Made by a program: the position numbers and the translations under genes. A stretch of DNA of 64,000 nucleotides from Halpernia frigidisoli (GTDB lineage Bacteria; Bacteroidota; Bacteroidia; Flavobacteriales; Weeksellaceae): positions 496,001 to 560,000 of the forward strand of contig NZ_FOQT01000001.1 in the NCBI RefSeq assembly GCF_900113805.1, given 5' to 3'. The notes below the pieces were generated by a model. It worked only from the letters and a program-made list of their open reading frames with translations. It searched no databases and had not been told where the DNA came from. How positions within the stretch are numbered: the stretch's first letter is position 1; the number at the start of each line of letters is the position of its first letter. Shown piece by piece: positions 28,328 through 36,654 of this stretch.

Positions 28328-30754
28328 TTGCCCTTAAATTTAAAAGGAACTTTTACTTATAAAATTCCGGACAATTTGGTGGAAGAAATAGAATTGGGAA
28401 TGCGCGTTTTAGTTCCTTTTGGCGGAAAAAAAATCTATACCGGAATTGTTTCTGAACTTCACGATCGCGAACCTGAAACTTTTGCTGCCAAAGAAATCAT
28501 CAATATTCTCGACGAAAAACCAATTTTACCGAAAGAACAATTGGAATTTTGGCAATGGCTTTCAAACTATTACCTGTCAAATATTGGTGAAATTTACCGT
28601 TTTGCCTTTCCGTCTTCTTTAAAACTTGAAAGCGAAACTTATTTAAAATTAAAACCAAATGTTGAGATAAATTTTGAAAATCTCGACGTGAATGAAATGT
28701 ATCTCATTCAGGCGTTGGAAGTTCGGCAAATGATCAATTTAGCGGAAATTGAAGCCTTTATTCCCAAAAAATTAATTGTAAAAACCATCAATTCACTTAT
28801 CGATCTGCGATATATTGAAGTAGACGAAAAAATTTCAGAAACTTATAAAGCCAAAGAAGTTGCTTATTTAAAAGTGAATAAAGATGTTTTGCGCGATAAT
28901 TTTTTACCAGAAGTTTTAAAAAGTTTAAACAATGCGCCGAAACAAAAAGATCTTTTTCTTTTAATATTATCCAAACAGCAGGAAAATGAAGATATTCCAG
29001 TAAAAAAATCTTTCGTTTTCGAAGAAGGAAATTTTTCGCATTCACAATTAAAAGCCTTAATTGATAAAGGAATTATTGAAGAATATTTGCTTCAAAAAGA
29101 CCGTTTAAAATCCTATGAAGGCAAAACCGAAGATTTGGAAGCATTGACTGAACTTCAAAAGATCGCAAAATCTGAAATAGATCAGGCTTTTGAAAATGAT
29201 AAAAATGTTTTGCTTCATGGCGTCACGGCTTCCGGAAAAACACATCTTTATTTAGATAAAATCGAAGACTGTATTAATGATGGTAAAAACGTACTTTTTT
29301 TGTTGCCGGAAATTTCTTTAACCAAACAAATTATCCAAAGATTAGAAAAAAAATATGGTAAAAGTCTGGGTTTTTACCACACAAAATTAACGGATTTTGA
29401 AAGGGTAGAAGTGTGGCGGAAAATCCGTAATAATGAGATAAAGGTTTTGATCGGAACTCGAAATGCACTTTTTTTGCCTTTTCAAAATTTAGGTTTAATA
29501 ATTGTCGATGAAGAACATGACTTTGCTTATCGTCCGCGAGAAGTTTCACCTTATTTTAATGCAAAAGATGCAGCGCAAATTTTGGCTAAATTTTATTCTG
29601 CAAATGTTATTCTTGGTTCTGCGACGCCTTCTGTGGAAAGTTATTATGCTGCAAAAAAGGATAAACTGTCTTACGTTTTTTTATCTAAAAGATTTGGAAA
29701 TGTTGATTTACCAACAGTTGAATTAATAAATTTTGAAGAAGAACAAAAACTGCAGTTCACAAAAGGTCATTTTTCTTTTAAATTAATTGAAGAAATTAAA
29801 GGAAATTTAGAACAAAAAAAGCAAAATATTATACTCCACAACCGCCGTGGTTACGCCAATGTTGTAGAATGTGAAACTTGCGGCTATGTTCATTACTGCA
29901 GCAATTGTGATGTCGTGATGACTTACCACAAATATTCCCGTGAAATGAAATGTCATTATTGCGGTCAAAAAGCGACAAAACCAACAGTTTGCCCGAAATG
30001 TAATTCTGAAAATATCAACGAGCGTGGTGTCGGAATTGAGCAAATAGAAGAAGAATTACAAAAAATTTTCCCGGAAAATGAAGTTGACAGAATGGATGTT
30101 GATTCTATGCGCAAAAAATTTGCCTATGAACAATTGTACGAAAAAATTGAAACCGGAGAAGCGGAAATAATTCTTGGAACGCAAATGATCTCTAAAGGTT
30201 TGGATTTTGACAATATTGAATTGGTCGCAATTCCCAAAGCCGATGCATTGTTGCACGTGCAGGATTTTCGTGCGGAAGAAAGAGCTTATCAACTGATCAC
30301 GCAAGTTTCTGGTCGAGCAGGAAGAGTTTCCGGTAAAGGAAAAATTTTAATTCAAACCTATAATCCACAACATCCGGTTTTTAAATTAATTCAGGAAAAT
30401 AGCACTACCGAAATTTACAATCATTTTTTAGAGGAAAGAAAAAAGTTTCTTTATCCACCTTTTGTGAAACTTTTGATGATTGAATTAAAGCACAGAAGAG
30501 AAGACAAGACTGATCGTGCGTCGCAGTTTTTGGGTTCAGTTTTAAGAAAGTATTTACCTGCAGAATGTGTGTTAGGTCCCGAAAAATCACCCATTGCCAG
30601 AATTAAAAATCTATATCAATATCAAATTTTACTAAAACTTCCAAAAGGTAAAAATTATGAAAATTTTAAATCTTTAGTTTTAAAATCTTTTGAAGAATTT
30701 GATGAAATAACAGGTTATCATTCCATTAAAAAAAGCGTTTTTGTTGATTTTTAA
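28328..30754 (+). CDS. priA: Primosomal helicase PriA (N')
   Basis: Restarts stalled replication forks and reloads the replisome. The 808-aa protein has an N-terminal 3'-DNA-binding domain, then a DEAD-type helicase with Walker A GVTASGKTHLYL near residue 300 and a DEEHDFAYR box. An eight-cysteine zinc region follows (CETCGYVHYCSNC, CHYCGQKATKPTVCPKC), then motif V-VI (QVSGRAGRVSGKGK). The first NTG is a TTG at 28328 (MPLNLKGTF), but family-like sequence YFAQII precedes it in frame back to an ATC at 28307, directly after the heptamer repeats. Initiation may be at ATC or shortened to TTG. Confidence 0.94.
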   Translation: MPLNLKGTFTYKIPDNLVEEIELGMRVLVPFGGKKIYTGIVSELHDREPETFAAKEIINILDEKPILPKEQLEFWQWLSNYYLSNIGEIYRFAFPSSLKLESETYLKLKPNVEINFENLDVNEMYLIQALEVRQMINLAEIEAFIPKKLIVKTINSLIDLRYIEVDEKISETYKAKEVAYLKVNKDVLRDNFLPEVLKSLNNAPKQKDLFLLILSKQQENEDIPVKKSFVFEEGNFSHSQLKALIDKGIIEEYLLQKDRLKSYEGKTEDLEALTELQKIAKSEIDQAFENDKNVLLHGVTASGKTHLYLDKIEDCINDGKNVLFLLPEISLTKQIIQRLEKKYGKSLGFYHTKLTDFERVEVWRKIRNNEIKVLIGTRNALFLPFQNLGLIIVDEEHDFAYRPREVSPYFNAKDAAQILAKFYSANVILGSATPSVESYYAAKKDKLSYVFLSKRFGNVDLPTVELINFEEEQKLQFTKGHFSFKLIEEIKGNLEQKKQNIILHNRRGYANVVECETCGYVHYCSNCDVVMTYHKYSREMKCHYCGQKATKPTVCPKCNSENINERGVGIEQIEEELQKIFPENEVDRMDVDSMRKKFAYEQLYEKIETGEAEIILGTQMISKGLDFDNIELVAIPKADALLHVQDFRAEERAYQLITQVSGRAGRVSGKGKILIQTYNPQHPVFKLIQENSTTEIYNHFLEERKKFLYPPFVKLLMIELKHRREDKTDRASQFLGSVLRKYLPAECVLGPEKSPIARIKNLYQYQILLKLPKGKNYENFKSLVLKSFEEFDEITGYHSIKKSVFVDF

Positions 30755-30905
30755 CATTATTTAACGTTTTTTACCGAGAATTTATAAGTTTTGGAAGGTC
30801 AAACTTCAGCAATATTTTCTATTTTTACTCGTTTTTAGAATTACACCAGAACTACTTTAGTTAATCAAATTCTTTTTTCGGAGAGAATTAGAAATAAAAT
30901 AATAT

Positions 30906-32363
30906 ATGTTTAGATTAAAAAAATCTCTACTTCTTTCGGCCTTTTCTATATCCTTTTTCGCTTTTTCCCAAGGTACTTTTGCATCAAGCCAGTACCCGCA
31001 GATGTATGAAAATCAGGCTGATTCAAAAGACGCAAAATCTGTTCGCAGCTTTGCGGCAAAAGATCAGATCGACAGCGAAATTTCCAGAATGATATCTGAT
31101 CCCGTGTTGAAAAACGCAAACTGGGGATTTGTTGTTTACGATCCTGTTACTCAGAAAACAGTGACCGGTTACAATGAAAATTCAGCACTCGTTCCGGCTT
31201 CCACCACAAAATTGTTAACAACAGACACGGCTTATGACTTGGTTGGCGAAAAATTTAAATGGAAAACTCAGCTTGAATATAAAGGTGACATAGATGCAGA
31301 GGGAGTTTTAAACGGAAATCTTTACATTGTTGGGAGCGGTGATCCTTCATTAGGAACAAGAAAAGCCGGCGCTGCGTCTTACACGGATATTTCTTCAGAT
31401 TACTTAAGAGCAATTGCCGGAGCAGGAATTAAGAAGATAAAAGGAGATATTATTATTCAGACGGCGATTTTTAAAGTTAATAAAAGTCCTGTTTTGCCCG
31501 AAAATATAGTTTGGGTAGAAGATGGCAATTATTATTTGCCGGTTGGTACCACAACAGATATCAATCCTCGCAATGAAAAATTAACTGTTCCTGCGAAAAA
31601 TCCATTTTCAGAAAATGAAAGGTATTTTTATGTGTCTCCTTATGCGCACAAAATGGTTTTTGCAAATACGTTTGATGGCAAAAACTTTCTAAGTACAGCT
31701 TTGCCGGAAGCGCCATCTTATCTGGCTACACTTTTGCGAAATTCGTTGATAAAAAGTAAAGTTTCAGTTTCAGGAACTGTTATTAATCTTAAAACGCAGC
31801 CAAAAGCGGAGAATAGAAAAGTACTTTATACTTATGAATCTCCAACTCTGGAAGAAATAATTTTTTATACCAACCAACACAGTGACAATGGTTTAGCGGA
31901 GGCAATTATGAGAATGGTCGGATTTCAAAAATACGGTGACCAAACAGTGACTTCTGGAAAAGAGGCGGTTGTTGATCATTTAAAAGCCATTGGTTTTGAC
32001 TTAAATGGTTTCAATTACATAGATGGAAGCGGCCTTTCCCACAGCAATACGGTAATGCCTATTGCGCAGGCAAAATTTTTGGCGAGCCGAATGAAAGAGG
32101 AATATTTTAAAGATTATTTCGATTCTTTACCAGTCGCAGGTCAATCAGGAACATTGAAACATATGTTTTTGAACAGCGATGCAAACGGCCAGATCTTCGC
32201 AAAAACAGGCACTTTAAATAAGGTAAAAGCTTTGGCAGGTTTTATCAAAACAAAGAGCGGAAGAACGCTTACATTTTCTCTTTTAGTTAATAACTACGCG
32301 GGTTCGGTAAATCAGGTGAAGCAAAAAATGGAAGAACTGTTAGCGCCAACATTAGATCTCTAA
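30906..32363 (+). CDS. dacB: D-alanyl-D-alanine carboxypeptidase/endopeptidase (PBP4, DacB type)
   Basis: A periplasmic serine peptidase trimming or cutting peptidoglycan cross-links. The 485-aa secreted protein has the three penicillin-binding motifs: STTK (99-102, active Ser99), SDN near 326 and KTG near 432. The large insert between the first two (about 105-300) is typical of class C low-molecular-mass PBPs. The signal peptide ends near FAFSQG. The upstream 150 bp is AT-rich and the gene is followed by a strong terminator, so it is likely monocistronic. Confidence 0.93.
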   Translation: MFRLKKSLLLSAFSISFFAFSQGTFASSQYPQMYENQADSKDAKSVRSFAAKDQIDSEISRMISDPVLKNANWGFVVYDPVTQKTVTGYNENSALVPASTTKLLTTDTAYDLVGEKFKWKTQLEYKGDIDAEGVLNGNLYIVGSGDPSLGTRKAGAASYTDISSDYLRAIAGAGIKKIKGDIIIQTAIFKVNKSPVLPENIVWVEDGNYYLPVGTTTDINPRNEKLTVPAKNPFSENERYFYVSPYAHKMVFANTFDGKNFLSTALPEAPSYLATLLRNSLIKSKVSVSGTVINLKTQPKAENRKVLYTYESPTLEEIIFYTNQHSDNGLAEAIMRMVGFQKYGDQTVTSGKEAVVDHLKAIGFDLNGFNYIDGSGLSHSNTVMPIAQAKFLASRMKEEYFKDYFDSLPVAGQSGTLKHMFLNSDANGQIFAKTGTLNKVKALAGFIKTKSGRTLTFSLLVNNYAGSVNQVKQKMEELLAPTLDL

Positions 32364-32384
32364 ATTATTAATTTTATAATATTT

Positions 32385-32418
32385 AAACCTTTTGATTGAA
32401 TTATCAGAAGGTTTTTTT
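32385..32418 (+). terminator. Terminator after dacB
   Basis: The hairpin AAACCTTtTGAT / ATCAgAAGGTTT is followed by T's. Confidence 0.8.
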
Positions 32419-32444
32419 ACCTTTAAACCTAAATTTTAAATAAA

Positions 32445-34376
32445 ATGAAAAAAATATATTTATTGATATTAATTAGTGTTTTTGGCTTTTATTTAAAGGG
32501 TCAAAACATTAGTGAAGAAGCAGAAAGAAAATCATTGCTGAATACAGAGAAGAATAACTTTGCGAAAATGATCGCCTTCAATGTAAATCCAAATACTTTA
32601 AATTACGATCTAAAATCTCAAAGAATCGAACTACAGGTTGATCCTGCGGTTCAAAAAGTGACTGGAACTGTAACTTCCCAATTTGTTCCCAACCAAAATA
32701 TGTCTTCTATTTATTTTGATCTTGCTACAACTTTAACAGTATCTCAGGTATTATTTCACGGAAATAATCTTTCATTTACGCAACTTTCGACGAAGGAATT
32801 AAAGATTGATTTTGCGAACGCTTTACCCGCAAATTCCTTAGACTCTCTTTCTGTAACTTATTCAGGCGTTCCGGATCTTTCAACCGGTGCTTTTACCACT
32901 TCCAAACAGTCCAATACTCCGGTTTTATATACTCTTTCTGAACCATACGGCGCTCAGGAATGGTTTCCAACAAAGCAAAGCATGAATGATAAAATTGAAA
33001 AAATTCAAATGATCGTGACTGCACCTTCGCAATACAATGTGGCTTCCAATGGAAAATTAATTTCAGAAACAATTTCCGGGGCTTTTAAAACAACTTTTTG
33101 GCAGACGAAATATGCAATTCCTGCATACTTAATTGCAATTGGCGTCACCAATTACACAAAATTTAATGATACGATGGGTTCGCCCGCTTTTCCATTTGTA
33201 AATTACGTTTATCCATCAACTGCTGCGAATACAACTTCAATGAACAATATTGCTTTTACTAAGCAAATCATGGCGGTTTATGAGCAATATTTTGGTTTAT
33301 ATCCGTATCGTGATGAAAAGTACGGTCACATGGAATTTGGCTGGGGTGGCGGCATGGAACACGCTACAATGACCTCAATGGGAGGTTGGGGACAAACTTT
33401 AATAGCGCACGAACTTGCTCACCAATGGTTCGGGGATAAAATAACTTGTGGCGCCTGGAATGACATCTGGCTGAATGAAGGTTTTGCCACTTTTGGAGAA
33501 CATGTTACCCGGGAAAAATTGTTAAGTAATACCACTGATTTTAAAACATATCTGCAAGGACAATTAAACCTCATTACATTTCTACCAAGTGGAAGTGTTT
33601 ATGTTGATGACGCTAATTTAAGCAATCAAAATGTAATTTTTGACAGCCGTTTATCTTATGCAAAAGGTGGCTATGTTTTAAGAATGTTAAAATGGATTTT
33701 GGGAGACGACCAGTTTTATCAGGCAATAAGAGATTATAATTCTCGTCCGAATCTGGCTTACAATTACGCCAAAACCGTTGATTTAAAAAATTCATTTTTA
33801 CAGTCAACAGGTAAAGATTTTACTGAATTTTTTAATGAATGGATTTACGGACAAGGTTATCCAAATTACTCAATTCAGTATGGACAAAATACTGTTAATC
33901 AAAAGATAACTTTTAAAGTTTCTCAGTCCCAAAGTAACGCTTCAGTTCCTTATTTTAAAATGCCATTACCAATAAAAGTGACGGGAACCTCGGGTGAGAC
34001 AGCTTTTTTAGCTTTAGATAATGATACAAACAATCAGTTATTTACGAAAGATGTATCATTTCCAGTAGCAAAAGTTGAATTCAACTATGACCTGCAACTT
34101 ATTGAAAAAAACTCGACTGTAGCAGAAAATAAAGCCTTAGCAACCAATGAAATTTTAAGCAGTTCAAAAATTCAGATCTACCCAAATCCGGTGAAAAATA
34201 GCCTGAATATTTCTGGTTTAAAGGATTCTACAGCATTTGAAATTTACGGCATTGATGGCCGAAAAATAAAATCCGGTAATTATATTCCAAATTCCAATAT
34301 TGATGTTTCAAAACTTTCAAAAGGATTTTATCTAATAAAAATTATAGGACAGACTTTTAAATTTATTAAAGAATAG
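32445..34376 (+). CDS. Secreted M1-family zinc aminopeptidase with type IX sorting domain
   Basis: A 643-aa exported peptidase removing N-terminal residues from peptides outside the cell or at the surface. The signal peptide ends near LKGQ. The catalytic domain has WGGGMEHATMTSM and the HELAHQWF zinc site near residues 322-329, with the third ligand in NEGFATFGE. The last 80 residues (IYPNPVKNSLNIS...FEIYGIDGRKI...GFYLIKI) are a type A C-terminal domain recognised by the type IX secretion system, so it is anchored or released at the surface. Substrate preference is unknown. Confidence 0.93.
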   Translation: MKKIYLLILISVFGFYLKGQNISEEAERKSLLNTEKNNFAKMIAFNVNPNTLNYDLKSQRIELQVDPAVQKVTGTVTSQFVPNQNMSSIYFDLATTLTVSQVLFHGNNLSFTQLSTKELKIDFANALPANSLDSLSVTYSGVPDLSTGAFTTSKQSNTPVLYTLSEPYGAQEWFPTKQSMNDKIEKIQMIVTAPSQYNVASNGKLISETISGAFKTTFWQTKYAIPAYLIAIGVTNYTKFNDTMGSPAFPFVNYVYPSTAANTTSMNNIAFTKQIMAVYEQYFGLYPYRDEKYGHMEFGWGGGMEHATMTSMGGWGQTLIAHELAHQWFGDKITCGAWNDIWLNEGFATFGEHVTREKLLSNTTDFKTYLQGQLNLITFLPSGSVYVDDANLSNQNVIFDSRLSYAKGGYVLRMLKWILGDDQFYQAIRDYNSRPNLAYNYAKTVDLKNSFLQSTGKDFTEFFNEWIYGQGYPNYSIQYGQNTVNQKITFKVSQSQSNASVPYFKMPLPIKVTGTSGETAFLALDNDTNNQLFTKDVSFPVAKVEFNYDLQLIEKNSTVAENKALATNEILSSSKIQIYPNPVKNSLNISGLKDSTAFEIYGIDGRKIKSGNYIPNSNIDVSKLSKGFYLIKIIGQTFKFIKE

Positions 34377-34405
34377 TAATTTTTAAATAAATTTTTCTCT
34401 AAATC

Positions 34406-34457
34406 AACTTTGTCAAAGTTTAAAGCTTTTTAGCGATTAACTTAGACAAAGTTTTTT
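34406..34457 (+). terminator. Stem-loop terminator after the M1 peptidase (AACTTTGTCAAAGTT element)
   Basis: ACTTTGTC (34407-34414) pairs with GACAAAGT (34445-34452) before a T-rich tract. The left arm is also part of the palindrome AACTTTG-T-CAAAGTT. The element resembles a common flavobacterial dispersed hairpin. Confidence 0.6.
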
Positions 34458-34571
34458 CTTAATTTTCATTTTGATTAATTTCATCAAAAATAAACTTCAA
34501 TTTTTGTAAATTCGCAATCAAGATTATATTTAAAATTATAATCAAAAATGTAAAATCTAAAATTTAAAAAC

Positions 34572-35765
34572 ATGATATCTCAAAAATTTCTTGAAAACCT
34601 ACAATCCGAACTTCAAACTATCGAAGCAGACGGTTTATATAAAAAAGAACGCATTATAACTTCCTCACAATCAGCAGAAATAACCGCAAACGGAAAAGAA
34701 TTATTGAACTTTTGCGCCAATAATTATTTGGGATTATCTAACAATGCAGAAGTTGTGAAAGCGTCGCAGGAAATGATGGATTCTCACGGATTTGGTTTGT
34801 CATCCGTTCGTTTTATTTGCGGAACACAAGACATTCACAAAACTCTGGAAAGTAGAATTTCAGAATTTTTAGGAATGGAAGAAACCATTTTATACGCCGC
34901 TTGTTTTGACGCAAATGGCGGTGTTTTTGAACCACTTTTTACCGATCAGGATTGTATTATTTCAGATGCATTAAATCACGCGTCCATTATTGATGGTGTA
35001 AGACTTTGTAAAGCAGCACGATACCGGTATGAAAATAATAATATGGAAGATCTTGAAGCACAATTAATTGAGGCTTCTAAGAAAAACCACCGTTTTACAA
35101 TTATAGTAACCGACGGCGTTTTTTCAATGGACGGAATTGTCGCCAATTTAGCCGGAATTTGTGATCTTGCCGATAAATACGGCGCTTTGGTAATGGTTGA
35201 TGATTGTCACGCCACAGGATTTATCGGTAAAACCGGTCGCGGAACGCATGAAGCCAATAACGTGATGGGAAGAGTTGATATTATCACTTCCACTTTAGGC
35301 AAGGCTTTGGGTGGCGCAATGGGCGGATTTACGTCCGGTAAAAAAGAAATTATTGACATGCTTCGTCAGCGTTCTCGTCCTTATTTATTTTCAAATTCTT
35401 TGGCACCGGGAATTGTTGGCGCTTCTATAAAAGTCTTGGAAATGATCTCTAATGATACTTCGCTTCGTGATAAAGTTATGGAAAATGCAGAATATTTCCG
35501 AAAAGAAATGAAAGCCAAAGGTTTTGATATTCCGGATGGCGATGCAGCGATTGTTCCTGTGATGCTTTATGACGCACCTTTGGCGCAGAAAATGGCAGAA
35601 AAATTAATGGATGAAGGTATTTATGTGATTGGTTTTTTCTTCCCGGTTGTGGCAAAAGGAAAAGCCAGAATTCGGGTTCAACTTTCTGCGGCGCACACCA
35701 AAGAACAGTTGGATAAAGCGATTGCGGGTTTTACAAAAGTTGGGAAGGAATTGCAAGTGATTTAA
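34572..35765 (+). CDS. kbl: Glycine C-acetyltransferase (2-amino-3-ketobutyrate CoA ligase)
   Basis: A PLP enzyme converting 2-amino-3-oxobutyrate plus CoA into glycine plus acetyl-CoA, in threonine breakdown. The 397-aa protein matches the alpha-oxoamine synthase fold: LSDALNHASIIDG-type PLP contacts (SDALNHASI), DDCHATGFIGKTGRGTHE and the cofactor-binding lysine in TSTLGKALGGAMGG near residue 244. The size equals the family norm. The partner threonine dehydrogenase is not in this window. Serine palmitoyltransferase-like paralogues exist, but the N terminus and size fit Kbl best. The following spacer is a GC-rich repeat. Confidence 0.92.
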   Translation: MISQKFLENLQSELQTIEADGLYKKERIITSSQSAEITANGKELLNFCANNYLGLSNNAEVVKASQEMMDSHGFGLSSVRFICGTQDIHKTLESRISEFLGMEETILYAACFDANGGVFEPLFTDQDCIISDALNHASIIDGVRLCKAARYRYENNNMEDLEAQLIEASKKNHRFTIIVTDGVFSMDGIVANLAGICDLADKYGALVMVDDCHATGFIGKTGRGTHEANNVMGRVDIITSTLGKALGGAMGGFTSGKKEIIDMLRQRSRPYLFSNSLAPGIVGASIKVLEMISNDTSLRDKVMENAEYFRKEMKAKGFDIPDGDAAIVPVMLYDAPLAQKMAEKLMDEGIYVIGFFFPVVAKGKARIRVQLSAAHTKEQLDKAIAGFTKVGKELQVI

Positions 35766-35778
35766 AATTATAATTATT

Positions 35779-35895
35779 TGGGCGTGCCCTCGTCATTTTT
35801 CCTGCGCGGCTTCGCCGCGCCGAAAAAATAACGAGGTCGGTCTACGGTTCCCACTCCCGCCGCGGCGGGGAGTTCCACCTTCGCCCTCACGCGAG
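35779..35895. repeat. GC-rich palindromic repeat element
   Basis: GGGCGTGCCC opens the element and CCCTCACGC closes it, with GCGTG/CACGC as outer arms. Inside is one hairpin with the stem CCTCGT / ACGAGG around GCGCGGC-TTC-GCCGCGC, and another with ACTCCCGCCGC / GCGGCGGGGAGT. The order GGTCGG, arm, hairpin, TTCCACC, CCC resembles the minus-strand layout of the other dispersed repeats. It is strikingly GC-rich for this genome. Confidence 0.65.
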
Positions 35896-35944
35896 AATAG
35901 ATAAAAGATAGTTTTTAATGTAATAAAATTAAAACAATAAAAGA

Positions 35945-36382
35945 TTGAAAAAGATTATTATAACATTATTGATAAGTTTTATATTTTTAAATTGTAATGC
36001 GCAAAAGAGTGCATCACTTTATTACCAATATAATAATCAATCTACAAAATCAGATAGTTTAGGATATATTTCATATTTAAAAGAAGTACCACAAAAATTA
36101 CAAAGGAAAAAGAATGAAATTCTACTTTTATTTAATTATGCTGCTTTCGTGAATGATAAAATATCGATAAATAAAAAGGAATATTTATTTAATGATTATC
36201 GATGTGGATATCTTCAAATTAGAATTTTAAAAAAATCAAATATAAAAATTTACTCTGACAAGAAAGGAACGATAAATTTGAAATTAAAAAAAGGCTTTAA
36301 TTTTATAATAATTAACGGGAATTTTGACAATGGCTTGGGAATTATATATTCTGAATATTATCCAGTTCTTGAATGTATTTAA
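35945..36382 (+). CDS. Putative small lipoprotein, function unknown
   Basis: A 145-aa protein that I do not recognise. It has a TTG start (no ATG in frame upstream), a hydrophobic signal peptide and a lipobox-like FLNC at about residues 14-17. The rest is basic, AT-rich in codons and beta-rich (INKKEYLFNDYRCGYLQIRILK, INLKLKKGFNFIIINGNF). It lies between two repeat elements, and base composition is more AT-rich than the neighbours, which may mean acquired or poorly constrained DNA. A gene is likely but not certain. Confidence 0.55.
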   Translation: MKKIIITLLISFIFLNCNAQKSASLYYQYNNQSTKSDSLGYISYLKEVPQKLQRKKNEILLLFNYAAFVNDKISINKKEYLFNDYRCGYLQIRILKKSNIKIYSDKKGTINLKLKKGFNFIIINGNFDNGLGIIYSEYYPVLECI

Positions 36383-36446
36383 TAGTAAAATTTGAATTTT
36401 TAATTTTATTATTAATTAAATCTTAAAAATACTAACCAAACTTACT

Positions 36447-36521
36447 CGCTGGTGCGAGCGTCACGCTCGTATCAAAAAAAAAAATAATTACGGACACAAG
36501 CGTGACGCTTGCGCCATCGAA
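36447..36521. repeat. REP-like inverted pair
   Basis: The left arm GGTGCGAGCGTCACGCTCGT contains the palindrome CGAGCGT-C-ACGCTCG. The right arm ACAAGCGTGACGCTTGCGCC contains AAGCGT-G-ACGCTT. The two arms are near-complements of each other, separated by an A-rich spacer. This is the layout of paired REP sequences. No REP-associated transposase is in the window. Confidence 0.65.
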
Positions 36522-36558
36522 CGAAACCTAAAATCTAATTTTTACGATAATATTTTTA

Positions 36559-36584
36559 ACTGACAACTGACAACTGACAACTGA
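36559..36584. repeat. Heptamer repeat tract (AACTGAC)n
   Basis: There are four near-perfect copies of AACTGAC next to the truncated DUF4268 start. The same sequence is found upstream of priA. Confidence 0.7.
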
Positions 36585-36602
36585 TCACTACAACCTAAAT
36601 AC

Positions 36603-36644
36603 ATGTTTTCAAAAGAAGAAGTTACCAATCTCAAAAAAAATTAA
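36603..36644 (+). pseudogene. Truncated copy of the DUF4268 gene start
   Basis: The codons MFSKEEVTNLKKN then TAA repeat the first dozen codons of the intact gene at 41496 (MFSKEEAANLKKEFW). The first 19 bases are identical. A single-base loss in the A-run, then TAA, ends it. It lies just left of the sulfate-assimilation block. Confidence 0.7.
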
Positions 36645-36654
36645 AAAATATACT

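Noticed and set aside
36541-36600. Possible promoter in the heptamer-repeat region
   Set aside because: No TAnnTTTG box at a fitting distance from any gene.
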